This document shows positions 27,371 to 39,440 of a stretch of 64,000 nucleotides of DNA, piece by piece (position 1 is the stretch's first letter; every line of letters starts with the position of its first letter). Source of the stretch: Augochlora pura (taxonomy: Eukaryota > Arthropoda > Insecta > Hymenoptera > Halictidae). The stretch is taken from NCBI RefSeq assembly GCF_028453695.1, contig NC_135781.1, positions 4,662,779-4,726,778 of the forward strand, in the 5' to 3' direction. Under the pieces are notes generated by a model, which saw nothing but the letters and a program-made list of their open reading frames with translations, was not told the DNA's origin and ran no database searches. The translations under genes and the position numbers were made by a program.

Positions 27371-28378
27371 TTAAAATTATAGTAGCTATTGTCTAAAAAA
27401 GCGCCGACACCCCACGGTTGAAAAAGAAACATTTCTTCTCCACCGACTTATTCACTACCCCTTTATATCTTGATTCGCATGATGGTTGATATACACTATA
27501 TAATTTTAGCAATCATCTCACAACGATCTAAACCAACGTACAACTGAAATTTCCTTAAAAAAACCCTGGCCAGTGGACCGAAAGCACCATTTCTTAAATA
27601 AACGGCACCCCATGCTACCCTTTGACCTACGAAGAAACGAATAAAGATCTCGAATAAACCACTGCGAAGTTTTCCAGGTCGTTGATAAATATTCCCAGTG
27701 CCGTAGAATGTTGCAAAACGTCTTACATGCATAATAAAAGCGGCAACACGGGCCACCGACGTCGCGAAAACGGAGAGTCACGGGTCCGGCATAAGAGGCC
27801 GGGCACTCGACGTTTTAATAACCTTCCGGTGGGTAAAATGTTCAGTAGTCTCTCCGGGAGAGAAAAGGACAGCTGGAGGGAATACCTGAATTTCACTCTG
27901 CCGTGGCTAAAGTGGAGGAAAAAGGACGAAGAACCGGCGAAATAAAAATACATCTGAACGACGCAGCGAAGACATAAAGCTATCTACCTCTCCCCCTCCC
28001 CGCCTGCACACCGGGTTTTGAATGTAAATGGCCACTTTTCCCGAAGATGGATCCCCAAGCACATACCGTTTCGATTCAAGGGGTCGTCGTTCCCTGTACG
28101 TCGCGCGGCAACCCCAATTTTCGAAATTTCTCTCTCGCCACTTACGACGAGTCGCGAATTTCCACGAAAACCGTTGTTCCTAGCGACGACGTTCGTGCTT
28201 GTAAATTAATTTGAAGTTCGGTCTCCTGGATAAAAAACGATTTGTAAGAAATAAGTGGGCCAGAATGTGGCGTAAGTGGCATAAGTGGTGGCATAAATGA
28301 TATCTTTTTGCAGTTAGGATTTACAATTTAAGCTGTGATAAAATGTTAAAAAAGACAAGTGAAAAGAGATAAATTAAC

Positions 28379-28596
28379 CCTTTGCACTCGAAGCCATTTT
28401 GAGCTTAGATCGAAAATTGTTATTTTGACCAGCTGTAGTATAGTACTTGGTATAATTTATTATATGAGATTGAGTCTGGTGACTCGTAAAACTGTTACGC
28501 TTTTACCAAAAGGGTATTTAACAATGTCAACAACATTTTATTAATCGTATAACAATTTTCATTGGCGCTGTAGAGGCGCCACTCGAGTGCAAAGGG
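28379..28596. mobile_element. piggyBac-like miniature element (TTAA flanks)
   Basis: 218 bp bounded by TTAA at 28,375-28,378 and 28,597-28,600. Counting the TTAA, the ends are a perfect 18-bp inverted repeat, TTAACCCTTTGCACTCGA. The right side also carries the sub-terminal palindrome GAGGCGCCAC next to GGCGCTGTAG. There is no reading frame for a transposase, so it must have been moved by a transposase supplied elsewhere. Confidence 0.8.
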
Positions 28597-31500
28597 TTAA
28601 TTTCGTTCATTAAAATACTTTATTTACTCTATTCAACATTGTGTAGCTGATTCGTAGGAATAGGCAACTGAATAATGTATTGTTTTCTTCAACTACTTGC
28701 ACCTGATCGCACTGATTATTGAATGACAGTTTCGTACAATATTTTCTTTATTTGTATTATTATTCTTAAAGAAGAAATATAACATTATCCTGAATAAACT
28801 TTGACGTTCTGTGTATACACATGTACGATTTACTGTGCAACTTATAATTAACAATGATGACAATTGTAATTAACAATGATAACAATTGTAATTAACAATG
28901 ATAACAACGGTAAATTCTCTCGAGATGCTTCAAGCGATCGACAAATTATGCCAGAAAATTTGTTCGCGATCACGCCGACGAGAATTCAAATCCCTTTTCC
29001 GACCGAAAGAAAATTCATTGAAATCCGTTCCGGGCTGGCAACCGATCCAATTACTAATATTTTTACTCCGGCCGCCGAATCACTTTTTCCCAGGATTTTC
29101 AGAAATCCACAGATGCCATAACCGCACAAAGATCCGCGGACAATTAATTACGTCGCGCGGTGACAAGGGGGCGGGGGCTCGTCCGATTTGTTTGCGGCGC
29201 CGGCGTAGGGAACAATGGCCCCCCCGATTACCGGGACGAATTTATTCATTGCGTGCCGTCTTCGGGGAGGCCCTTTATCAGACAATGAACGGGTCAGAGC
29301 GACGGGGCGGCAGAGAGAGATCCGGCGCGGAGATTATAGCGCTGGCGCACGCGAAACCACGCGGAAATCAGATGCCGGTTTTCGAAGCTGCGAGATTATT
29401 TCGAAACTGCCGACGATGCACCAGCGGTATCTACCTGGGCTTATCTACGTTCTACCCTTTTTTTTTTTTTAGTAGAACAGGGACCCTTGCATTGAGGCAC
29501 TCGCGCGCGCAATCTGGGATTCTGTGTTAATCCCGCTATTCTGGGTCAAGTTCCGATGTTTCCTTTCGCAAATACGCTATCCGACGCGTATCTTCGATAA
29601 TTAATACCGGTTCGTAGAAATGCAGTTATTTAAATCTGTTCTTTCGTTTGTTATCTCGCATGATGGCAATCCAAGAGTTCATATTTAGATATGCCCTTTA
29701 GGTTGTTATTAAAAGGGGTGGTTTACATACCTGGCAAGTGGATAAAAATTGCCCGAACTTGATTTACGATAACTTCGCGAAGTATTATCGTAGCGTAATG
29801 ACTCTTTTTTTAAATTAAAGCTTGAAACCTCTACTTTAAAACAGTTTTTCTGTATTTTAGGTTATACGTCCTCTTACTAGAATAACCTTTCAAATGTGAG
29901 ACCATGTTTGTCATATTGAGTACACTGTTATTTTGAACTCATTGAAATTATTAAAATATAAAATAAATTCCTACGTAACTTTTGTATTTTACAATCAATG
30001 CACAGAATTTTTATATTGCATAAAAGTCCACTAATTACCGCATATGAATTTACAAATGACAATTGACTTGCATTGTAATAAACTATAATTAAACTACAAG
30101 TATCTTTCTTGCTTAAACCATAAATTCCACACCACTGACCACCTACAAATTATTATTTTATAACCAATCAATTCAATCTATAAATTAAAACATGACAGTG
30201 TATTTAAAACAATAAATATTTGAATATGTTTAAACATTAATATAGGTTAATATCGATATGTTTAATAACGAAAAGGAACGGTTTGGTTATTTAAATTAAA
30301 TAGCGATGTTACAGGACTAATAATTTCTCTGTTAACATTGTTGAAACATGCGATAAAAATTGTTATAAAAGAAACCTCCAGTCGAGGATAATCCCAGTAA
30401 ATAAAGCGCTAGCGAATGTAGTAAACCACTGAAAATCTTCGCTAGATATTAGTGCGCCAAGTGTCCGGGATGTTTTGTGCCGTGCATCCATCGGAAACAC
30501 GAGATTGTTATCAGTCCGCGGGGCGGGGTAATTGTCCTCGAAAAAGTTGCAACGTGTACACGGAGGATTTACCTTGTCCGGCGGAATATTGCGTCCGCGT
30601 TATCAGTCGCGATAAGGACTAGGTAGCATTACGATCCCCACCCTTCTCTCTCTCTCTCTCTATTCTATTTGTAATCTCTGTACTCGATTATACAAATCCC
30701 GGTCTTTTGTCAGACGTAAATAATTAACGACCCGTTTGATGGATGACAGGCGGAACACGTTAACGTTTTAATGTTCTAAACCGTGCAATTAAATCGAACG
30801 TTTTAAACTTCGATTTCAACATTTTAACTTTGTTACGGTATATTCGATTACAGGGTTATCCGATTAAGGTAATGTTTCGGTTATCGAAGCTTCAAAGGGT
30901 TATCAGTCGGCTCTTTGTGCAAAATAGAAGTTGTCTTTACTGATTGCAGTAAATAAGAATCCAAGAGAAGTTGCTTTGTTGATTTAAACAATTTAGTAAA
31001 TTAATAATAACGCTTGAATGATGTTAAATTTTTCGAATTTTTCTGATATTTTACATTTCGTCTACTAATTTTTATAATAAACGCATAAAATTTTCAGTCG
31101 AATTATTAGAGTTATTTTGAACTAAAAATAACCTCGTTCCAGACCACTGTGCACCGCTGTATGAATAATTGTTCGAATAAATTATTCGGAGAAAGAATTA
31201 TTCGAACAGATAGAATCTTTCATGACCAAAAATGAATAACTGTTATTAGTATAAAATAACCGACTAAAAAGTTCAGATTGTTATCTGAAATAAATATTTC
31301 TTGGACACGATTCGAGATTTGCATAATCGAGTAGGTTTTACAAATTAATTTTATAACACGTTATCCTAAAGTAATCGCAGCTCAATTCTTGATTAATATT
31401 AGTATCATGAAAACATCGTGTTCCGAGAGCCTTGCAAACTGACTTAATTATGTTTCCAGCTCTTATCAACCTGAACTGCTGTAACTAAGTTCCTCGAGCT

Positions 31501-31734
31501 CGCCGAGCTATCTCTTTTCACTCAAAATTAATATTATATAGAGAATTTGTGGAAAATTATATTTCTCCCTTAAATAAATAAATACAACTCCCTTCGTAAC
31601 GAAATGATTATTGTATGTTTTAAAACAATGTTGTATGTCGGCACTATCATTAATTTTATTTTATATAATAAAAATAAATGCTCAGATTTCTTTAATTCGA
31701 TACAAATTAATATTAAATCGTATAATTATTTTGA

Positions 31735-31900
31735 TAGGGGAGGAGTATTTCCCTTGCCGTACCATTTTCTTCATAACTACAATGATTACAAGTTTTCGAT
31801 TGTAATAATTTCTAATAAAAAGACGCTGATTTATATTTATTGTATTTATTTAGCTATATTTATACAATTAAATACTCAAAAATATGAATGACAAAAAATA
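31735..31900. mobile_element. Fragment of a TTAA-type element
   Basis: Begins CCCTTGCCGTACCATTTTCT and continues AT-rich. It resembles the sequence starting at 20,110 (TTAACCCCTTGCCGCACC...) over more than 100 bp. No matching right end was seen, so it is a truncated copy. It lies directly upstream of the complete element at 31,998. Confidence 0.45.
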
Positions 31901-31997
31901 CAGTTATATTTACTTAAAATAACGGAATAATATTCCTACTCAACAAGTTCTTCTTACAAATACCCATCAGACTCGTCAAAGTATAGCAAACGGTTAA

Positions 31998-32240
31998 CCC
32001 CTTGCACTACGACTCCTTTCGTACCGCATTGATTAGCACTTATTTGTTCTTAATATGTTTCCTAATAGGACCAAACAATTTTTGTTTCTTCTGTTATTTT
32101 TATTTACTTTCATTTATAAACTTCGAAAACAGAAGAATTAAATTCGATTTCGATTTAAGAGAAATTAACAATATTAATATTTAGTAGATCTTGCATAAAA
32201 TCTTTGTCACGAGTCTGTCTCGTTATTATAGTGCAAGGGG
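31998..32240. mobile_element. piggyBac-like miniature element (TTAA flanks)
   Basis: 243 bp bounded by TTAA at 31,994-31,997 and 32,241-32,244. The perfect inverted ends are TTAACCCCTTGCACTA and its reverse complement. The interior is AT-rich and non-coding. The ends resemble, but differ from, those of the element at 28,379, so they may be recognised by the same or a related transposase. Confidence 0.8.
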
Positions 32241-34384
32241 TTAAGAAAATAAATAGTATTACGACAAATTCATTTATCGTCGTCGAAAACTGTGTCAAAT
32301 AAACTACACGAGTCACGCGACAATTCAGAAAACCTCGTCGAACATCGACGTTTCTTTGCGAGCCCGTATCCGATACGCAATAACCGTACAAAGAAACACA
32401 GACAAAGAGCAACGATAAATTCCAGTCTCCGAAGAGCCACTTCCGGGGAAATTATGCGCAAGCTCCCCCGATCACGGGCGATCTTTCAGTTAGCTAAGGC
32501 AACAGAGAGCGCCCCGTGCATAACCGGCAGTCGATGGAGCTGATTATTCATGAAATCAGCGAGGCTCTTTCAGGATATATCGACTAGGCAGCGTCGGCTC
32601 CCTCCTCGGCTGTTCTCACCGGCCACTTTCCCCACCCCCCCTCCTCCTCCCCCTAAGAAAGCACTCAGCATCCGCTTCGAGGAGCATTCATCCGTGCCAC
32701 GGAATTTTTTCGCTGATCAGCCGGCTCTCGTAACGAAGAAACCATTATCGTTGCCTCGTTCCGCGCGGGTGCCCGCGCGGGCAAAGGTCGTTAACGCGTC
32801 CGAATAAAAATCCAATTTCCCCCTAATCGATGGATGTCCAGCGAATCGCGCAGGAAACCGGCCAGAATGGCACTCGGCGGCCGTCGAAGTATTATCGGGG
32901 ATGATTAACGAATCACGGCGCAGGCGACGGTATCGCGCGAGCGGAATTGCGGGAACGCGCCCGCCGCTCCGGATGGACACGGAAAAATCCCCCCCCGTCG
33001 TGTGTCCGTCGAGCGTTGCCGGCCGCGGCCAGACACACGCTCGATTTACGATCCATCGCCGAGACGACTGCCTAATGCCGGTTGATCCGAGTTAATAGGT
33101 AAGCCGACGCTGCCCGCGCGGCTGTTTTAAACCGACGGATCGCGAATAAACGTCGCGCAGCGATCGGGAACGCGATCCCAGTCGAGAGAGAGAGAGAGCG
33201 AAACGATTTTTGTCGTGCGGGTATTATACTGGGTGAGTTGTTTCGCTCCAAAATTCTTCCTGCGAGCTACGTGTACGAAATGATCGCTTCGAAAAAACGC
33301 TGTTTGGTACGAGATTGATAACAGCAAAAAATTAATCGTCGAGTGTACTTTATATCGTTTATTCGAAATTGTTTCATAAAACACGTTTACAAGAAAAATT
33401 CAAATGGAAGAGTTAAATCCTGTACTACTTTAATTTATTCTATACTTTTACCGGAAACTTTCGCCTTCTCATTAACACGAACGAACGAAAGACGATTCTA
33501 AACAACTGTAAATACTATAAAATATAGGAAATATACCGGCACTTTTATCTCATGTTCGCGTAGATCGATGTATAACGAGAAAAATCATTTTGCTCGGCTA
33601 GAATCTCGTTTCAGGCCACTATGCGTCGGGCCCGGCCCCGTTTGTAACGCAAATATCGTTTGTAATCGACCCGGTGTCCTGCGATCAGCGGATCTCGTTT
33701 GCGAAGTCGATCGAATTATTGCTAACTTCGTGAGGATCGCACGGTGGAACCTGATTTTCTAGCGATCGCGGCACCGGCGGGTTGCGTCCGGATGGAGGCC
33801 CGGTGCATTACGACAACGTCGATAAGAATAATCGAACACACCCTCCGATACTGCAGGGGAGGGGGGGAGGGGGGACTCGGGGAAAATTGCAGCGTGCATC
33901 GATTTGTCGCCGTATTTTTCGAGCGAATTTTAGAGAGGCGGGAACCCTTCCTCGTTTGGGTGTTCAGGTGAAGATTTAATCTTGAAATAGTGGCTCGAGC
34001 GCATAGTGCATTTTGATGCGGTGTCGCTGGATAATTGAACTCGAAGATTGTGCCCTCGATATAGATGCTGCATAGGGGCTGCAAGAGATTTTAGGAAATT
34101 TTTGAGAAAATTCTAATGTAGCTTCTTGGCGAATACAATTTTAGACCGAGGTTTGGATCGACTTTTATTAAAACTTGATGGCTAATTTTAGCATTCTAGT
34201 TTCGAGTTCATTAATAATGTTACTTTCACTTCGTCGAACGTATTTGGATGTCTCTGCTATAAGTAGCTTGTTTTCTATGTCATTTACAATTTGTCTGGCT
34301 AATATAAGATTAATATGTAGCTGTAAACGTGTGTTAAAATTCTTTGGCTATTATGTTCACATAAATTCTAATTTACTCAGATCA

Positions 34385-34650
34385 TTTTTTAAGAAGAGCA
34401 AACAATTTTACAAATCCTTATTCACACAGTCCATTTAAAAAAAGCAAACAACAGCTCTCTGCACAAATCCTAATTCACGGAGCCCATTTTAAAAAAATCA
34501 CACAACAGCACTCTAAAGAAATTCTAATTCGCACGGTCCATTTAAAGAAAAACAAACATACAACTGTTTACACAAATACTAATTCGCGCTGTCCATTTAA
34601 AAAAAAAAAACCATGCAACAGCTGCCTACACATGTTCTACTTCACAGAGT
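34385..34650. repeat. Minisatellite, unit about 55 bp
   Basis: About five units containing GTCCATTTAAAAAAA, GCAAACAACAGCTCT and CACAAATCCTAATTCAC, with variable A-run length. Confidence 0.8.
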
Positions 34651-34684
34651 CGTTTCAAACGAGACTACAGCGACTCTGCACACT

Positions 34685-34920
34685 TTGAATTTACGCAGAT
34701 CATTTTACTAAATCGTGGGATAAGGAAAAACTGATTTTACAGACTATAAAATTTTGGTAGACAAATTTGAATACGCGTAGATCATTTTACCAAACTGTGA
34801 GACAAGTAAAAAAATATTTTACCAACTATAAAATTTGGTAGACAAATTAGAATTCTCATAGATCATTTTACCAAACTGTGGGACAAACAAAACCTGATTT
34901 TACAAACAATAAAATTTAAT
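34685..34920. repeat. Minisatellite, unit about 80 bp
   Basis: Three units, each with AGATCATTTTACCAAACTGT, GGGACAA, a TGATTTTAC block, ACTATAAAATTTTGGTAGA and CAAATT. The unit shares the word CAGATCATTTT with the neighbouring 55-bp array. Confidence 0.8.
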
Positions 34921-36399
34921 ATCGTAAGAACAAATCGAAATATTATTATTCCAACTTCCTCGCAATTTAAAAATATCTGAACATCAGAAAGTTGCGTAAC
35001 AACAATTCAAACAACTGTTCCCAGGTTATGTAATTCTCTTGTCGGCTGATAAACAATGGGAACGGTGGTCAACAGCGCGGACAGCAATTCGTTCACCGTA
35101 GTCTACGACCGAAAGATACAGTTCTACGTCCCCGCTGTGCGAACTCGTTTCCTTGAACATGGTTCAGGGAACGTGATTCGAATGCCCGGCGTCCCCTGCG
35201 AATTGTCCTCCGCGACCTCATGTCCCGCAAAGCGCAACGCCACGAGCATCATGGGATCCGGAGGATCTTTGTTTCGAGACTTACAGGACCCGCGAGGATT
35301 CGACGATGCTAAACGACCATCCGCGAGAGAAAACTTTCCGAAATGCTTTGGAAACTGTAAATGTCCGGGATAACCTGAACATTGAGATCGAAGATCGCCT
35401 GATCGCATTCCATTGCGACAGATCGGGGCGCAGAAAAGTTTTCGAAGACTAAAAAGAAAAGACCACGATGATTTCGTGGATTATTTCACTTAGACTTCTT
35501 TTTAAAGTTTAATAAATCATTCTGTTCGCTTCAGTTTACAGCATGATATTTAAATTAACCTATTTCAATTTTTTTTAATTTATTCATTTCACGCTTTTTG
35601 TTTTCGTAGATCCTGATGTTGTAAAAATGTTTCTGTTCGAAATTTTTATACGAACTTCTTTAATGCAGCATATGTTATAATAAAAGTAGTAGCAAGTTTA
35701 AATAAATCTAATTTCGATACTATTATAAAATGACGTATATATGTACATAATTCGCGTATAGGGCTCTGTGTTAATTCTAGTGTTAAAATCAACGTGAAAC
35801 CATCACGACCGATAGAATATATGCTACATCACGATTAATCGTCTCTGAAATGAATGTCTATTTAGTTAGCTCAAACTTTCTATTTGACTCCCGTTTCACG
35901 CAACTAGACAATTTCCATTCCGCAAATACATTTTCAGAACATCCTGTGAAATCGAGTCACTGTACTCCCTGGTCAAAATTTGATTTACCCTCGGTATCGT
36001 TTGCAATTACCGTAACCTTTCCAACCACACCGTTTCCGATCAATCTTCGTCGCTGTTCGCCGCGCTTGGACAAGCGGAATAAAGAAAAATCAGCTGATCA
36101 TTTTTGGTGCGTCTAGCATCCACGATATTACTCTAGATCTCGACACTGACAAACGGTGTTAACGTTCCACTGACAGGGCCACGATCTAATCACTCGATCA
36201 GCAGTGCGAAAGAGTGAACCACCCATCGGATCGAAGGAATTCGAAAATCCACGAGATCGTCGATCGAACCCTTTCATCGCCCTACGATTTTCTAAGAAGC
36301 GACGCAGCCTTACTCCAAAATCAAAGTTTTCTTCCGGGATCCTGTGACAATGACAAGACTCTCGAATATCGTCGAATCCTCTACCAGATACATCACGAA

Positions 36400-37493
36400 G
36401 ATTTTGATTGTTTCGAGTGGCAAGCGGAAAGAGATTCGATCGACGATCGAGCCGAGGCACGAGAACCGTTTCCGTAGCGCGTGACGCAACGCGTGGGTTG
36501 CTCGTAGCCGGAGTAAATAAAACGACCTTGACTTTCCGGCATCTCCTGGCCGCGATGGACCTGGACCGTCTTCTGATTGCCTCCAGAGGATCCGGATTAC
36601 CGCGGGACCCGTTCCGTCGTACTCCAGTTCCGCACTTCTGCCCGACACTCGGCGAAACTGCTGCTCACGTGGCCACGATCGCGATCGAACGAAACGGAAG
36701 AACGGTACGAAGCAGCAAAAATAAGCAAGACACAAAAATGGTGGGAGGTGCACGGTCTCTCAGCGTTTCTGCACGTTAGGGTTGCACACCGGGACGACGA
36801 CGACGACGACGGCTCTCTGTACACGTGCGCGGAACCGTTCACCAGGGTGTAACCGGATCGCGAGCCGTTCACCAGGCTGTTCGCCTCGACGGGACCGAGG
36901 GTGCAGCGGGGACCACAACGCGTATGACACGGCACACATCCGCGACACAAGGGCCAAGGACCAAGGACCAAGAGCCGAAGGACGAGGGCGACAGCCCCGG
37001 CGGTGGAATCGCTCGCTCGCGGCGCGGTCTGGGCGGTGACTGAGCGGACCGAGGCGTCGAGACGCTCGGCATCTCTCCCACCCACACTCTCTCTCTCTCT
37101 CTCTCGCTCTCTCTCTCTCTTTCTCCAGCACTCTCTCCCTCTCTCTCCCTCTCTCTCTCCATATCCTGCAAGCCTGCGACGGATACCACTTTTCGGTTGC
37201 TCCCCGTTCGTGCTCGACTTCTGGCTCGCGCGCGCTGCCGCCCCCGCGTCGCGTTTAACTCTGTCTCTTTACACACCACAGTGTTGTTATTTACAAGGTT
37301 CGTGCGGATGCTGTCGCGAGCTGGTTAGTGCGTGCTCGACGACTATTCGCCGTGGACTAGGCGAGTCTTCTCTGCTAATGCCCGGCTGAATTAATTACAA
37401 ACAGGCGACTCGTCGACCAACGCGTCGGACACGTTCCGACTAACCGGCGGATCGCTCCGGGAGAGAGGATTATTATTGCGCTGCCGTGAAAAG
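36400..37493 (+). promoter_or_regulatory. Possible promoter and non-coding 5' exon
   Basis: GC- and CpG-rich block with runs of GAC, CCAAGGA and a long CT tract (37,085-37,160), followed by less repetitive sequence containing ACAGTGTTGTTATTTACAAG and ending at a donor-like AAAAG/GTATAC (37,493/37,494). This composition is common in 5' ends of insect genes with long first introns. No frame in it looks like a known protein on either strand. If real, the coding exons could be the 42.9-kb gene or lie outside. The strand is inferred from the donor only. Confidence 0.25.
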
Positions 37494-38599
37494 GTATACT
37501 TAAAGAGCCGACGGATTTTGCAGCTTTGTGCATGGCACGAGTGTACGGACTTCCGTTTCGGTGGTGTTGTAGTTCCGTGGTGTTCGTTTCAGAGGTGCGA
37601 GGTAGTTTAACCAGGGCTTTTGATTAGCATCGTTTCCTGGGATAATTCTGATTAATATATCTAAATTCTTATGTCTAAACTCTGTCTAATAATTAATTTT
37701 GCATAAAGATCCACGGTCTAGAATTTCCGGAGATTATAACATAAAATTCATTCTTAATATGCAAGTCTTTAAAAAATATAAAAATCTAGAAACTAGCAAT
37801 AAGTAATATCGAACATATGTACATCTAACAACTCTATACTTACTAATAAACCATTTGATCTGAAGCATTAATAAATAAATAAAATGTGTACATTCTATAA
37901 ATTCACAACACAGCGCTAACTCGACCCATTAGTTCCATCAAGGGCTAAGTGCCCGAATGTAGAAGTCCTCGCAAGATTCCACGCTAACAAATTCTCATAA
38001 ACAGAGCAACGGTTCGAAGGCATCGTCGGCTACAATCGGGAGGAACCGCTAACCAAGGGTTAATTATGTACAGCAACGATGAATTATTGTAGAAGGGGGA
38101 TGAACTGATTTGCGGCGGAGGCGAGATCCTCGAGTGGCGCAGGCTAGAGTCTCTCGAGCAGGCAATTGTTTAGAAATTCGTCTGGCTAGTCCAGTGCATG
38201 GATTCGGGCACGGGCCCGCGGGAAGATAATAATTCATCCCCGCAATCCTGCTGGTTAACAGATATAAATTCACCGGCGCAATCCGCGCGAATCGCGATAT
38301 TGAAATTTCCCGTTCCACCGCTCAAGCTCCTTCAATTCTCCCCTCTGACAGACGTCGAGGCTCCTAATGAAGCTTATTCTTGCCCGTTGGTTCGTTAAGC
38401 CCTTTAGCGCCATCGGGCCGCGATAAAAATAGTGATCGGAGCTAACGGCGGAACGTGTTTCGCGGAAACCCCGCGAAGACGGCGGAAACATTCAGAAAAA
38501 TAATTGCGAATCGATGCGGCCGTCGAGTCGACTTGGTAAAAGCCCGACTGAGACGGCCCACGGATTCCCTTAATGCGACCTGATAATAATCCGCAGCTG

Positions 38600-39440
38600 T
38601 TACATCGTTCGCACTTGATAAAACGCTCTACGATCGCCATCGGCAAACGTTTTACGAAGTTTAGACACTGCCGAGTGCAATTAAGAGATCGCAGCAAAGC
38701 ACAAAGTGTTTCCGAGTTTAATTACACCGTTGACTCGGCTACCGCACTAATTAAAGACACGCTTTCAATTGGCGATGCTGGGAACTCGGCGAGGGCTGTT
38801 GGAATGTACAGAAAAATGATTATAGATCGACGATGGCTTTGATTTCCCGATGATATCCAGATCGAGATAGTTTACGTCTATACAGGGTGTCCCAAAATTG
38901 GGAAATGGGGGACTCCTGAGGTGATTTGAAGTAACTTTTTCCTTTACAACAATCTTCTCCGAAACATCATTAACTAGTTATTAACAAAAAATGGTAACCA
39001 ATAAAACGCAAGAACAGCTAGCGCAAGATGGCTGAATCAATGAGTATAACTGGACTTCATCCGCTCGTTGGCTGGACCACCTCGCGCCAGCCGAGATCGC
39101 CTCTGATTGGCCAATGTTTCTTATTAATAACTCGTAAACATCGTCGCGGATTGCATTTACGCTCAGGAAACAGTTACTTCGAATGACCTCAAGAACATCT
39201 CAATCCCCAATTGCAAGCGACTTTTGGAACATCCTGTATAGTGTTATCCGATAATTATGCGAAGACGTTACGTCTCGAACTCGCGATCAGAAGTTGTATC
39301 ACGAAGCTTATAAACTGTAGGGGTAATTGGAAGATGATCACGGGGAGTAACTTTGCCGACAGCGAAGTACAAACTGTCTGTAGCTGCGCCGTTCGCTCAA
39401 CGACCGCGCTAATTAAACACCAGCTGCATTGTTTCCCCGT
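38600..39440. repeat. Pair of related segments split by a foldback element
   Basis: Segments near 38,650-38,765 and 39,300-39,420 share ACGAAG.TT, a variable middle, and CTCGGCTACCGCACTAATTA versus CTCAACGACCGCGCTAATTA. The foldback element (38,881-39,237) sits between them. No gene is assigned. Confidence 0.4.
38881..39237. mobile_element. Foldback inverted-repeat element, TACAGGGTGTCCCAAAA type
   Basis: 357-bp element with ends TACAGGGTGTCCCAAAA and the reverse complement of TACAGGATGTTCCAAAA, flanked by TA on both sides. The inverted similarity continues inward (CCTGAGGTGATTTGAAGTAA against TTGAGGTCATTCGAAGTAAC, then a GAGTTATTAA block and CCAAT), so most of the element is a diverged hairpin. 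It has no coding frame. I associate this kind of element with hymenopteran genomes from memory only. Confidence 0.8.

Larger units (their letters stand above)
16763..28374. other. Gene-free stretch
   Basis: No supported gene. GC-rich blocks (17.0-17.5, 18.5-19.1, 19.4-19.9, 21.0-21.5, 23.0-23.5, 24.3-25.1, 26.6-27.2 and 27.7-28.2 kb) carry chance open frames up to 186 codons on either strand. AT-rich parts carry the arrays listed. Two frames with somewhat protein-like composition, at 17,131-17,436 and 27,840-27,945, are discussed in the findings but not called. Confidence 0.65.
28601..38880. other. Gene-free stretch except the possible 5' exon block
   Basis: No supported gene. GC-rich blocks (29.0-29.5, 32.3-33.1, 33.6-34.0, 35.05-35.4, 36.1-37.4 and 38.1-38.8 kb) carry chance frames. 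The AT-rich remainder holds the miniature elements, a (CT)n run near 30,647-30,662, a (GA)n run near 33,185-33,199 and two minisatellites. A 105-codon ATG frame at 35,056-35,373 is noted in the findings. Confidence 0.65.

Noticed and set aside
28898..29530. 210-codon plus-strand frame, the longest in the window
   Set aside because: Composition-driven Arg/Pro-rich translation crossing a T13 run; no recognisable motif and no start context.
36597..37131. Long minus-strand frames across the CT/CpG-rich block
   Set aside because: Driven by GAC/CT repeats (Ser, Arg-Glu runs); several frames are open at once.
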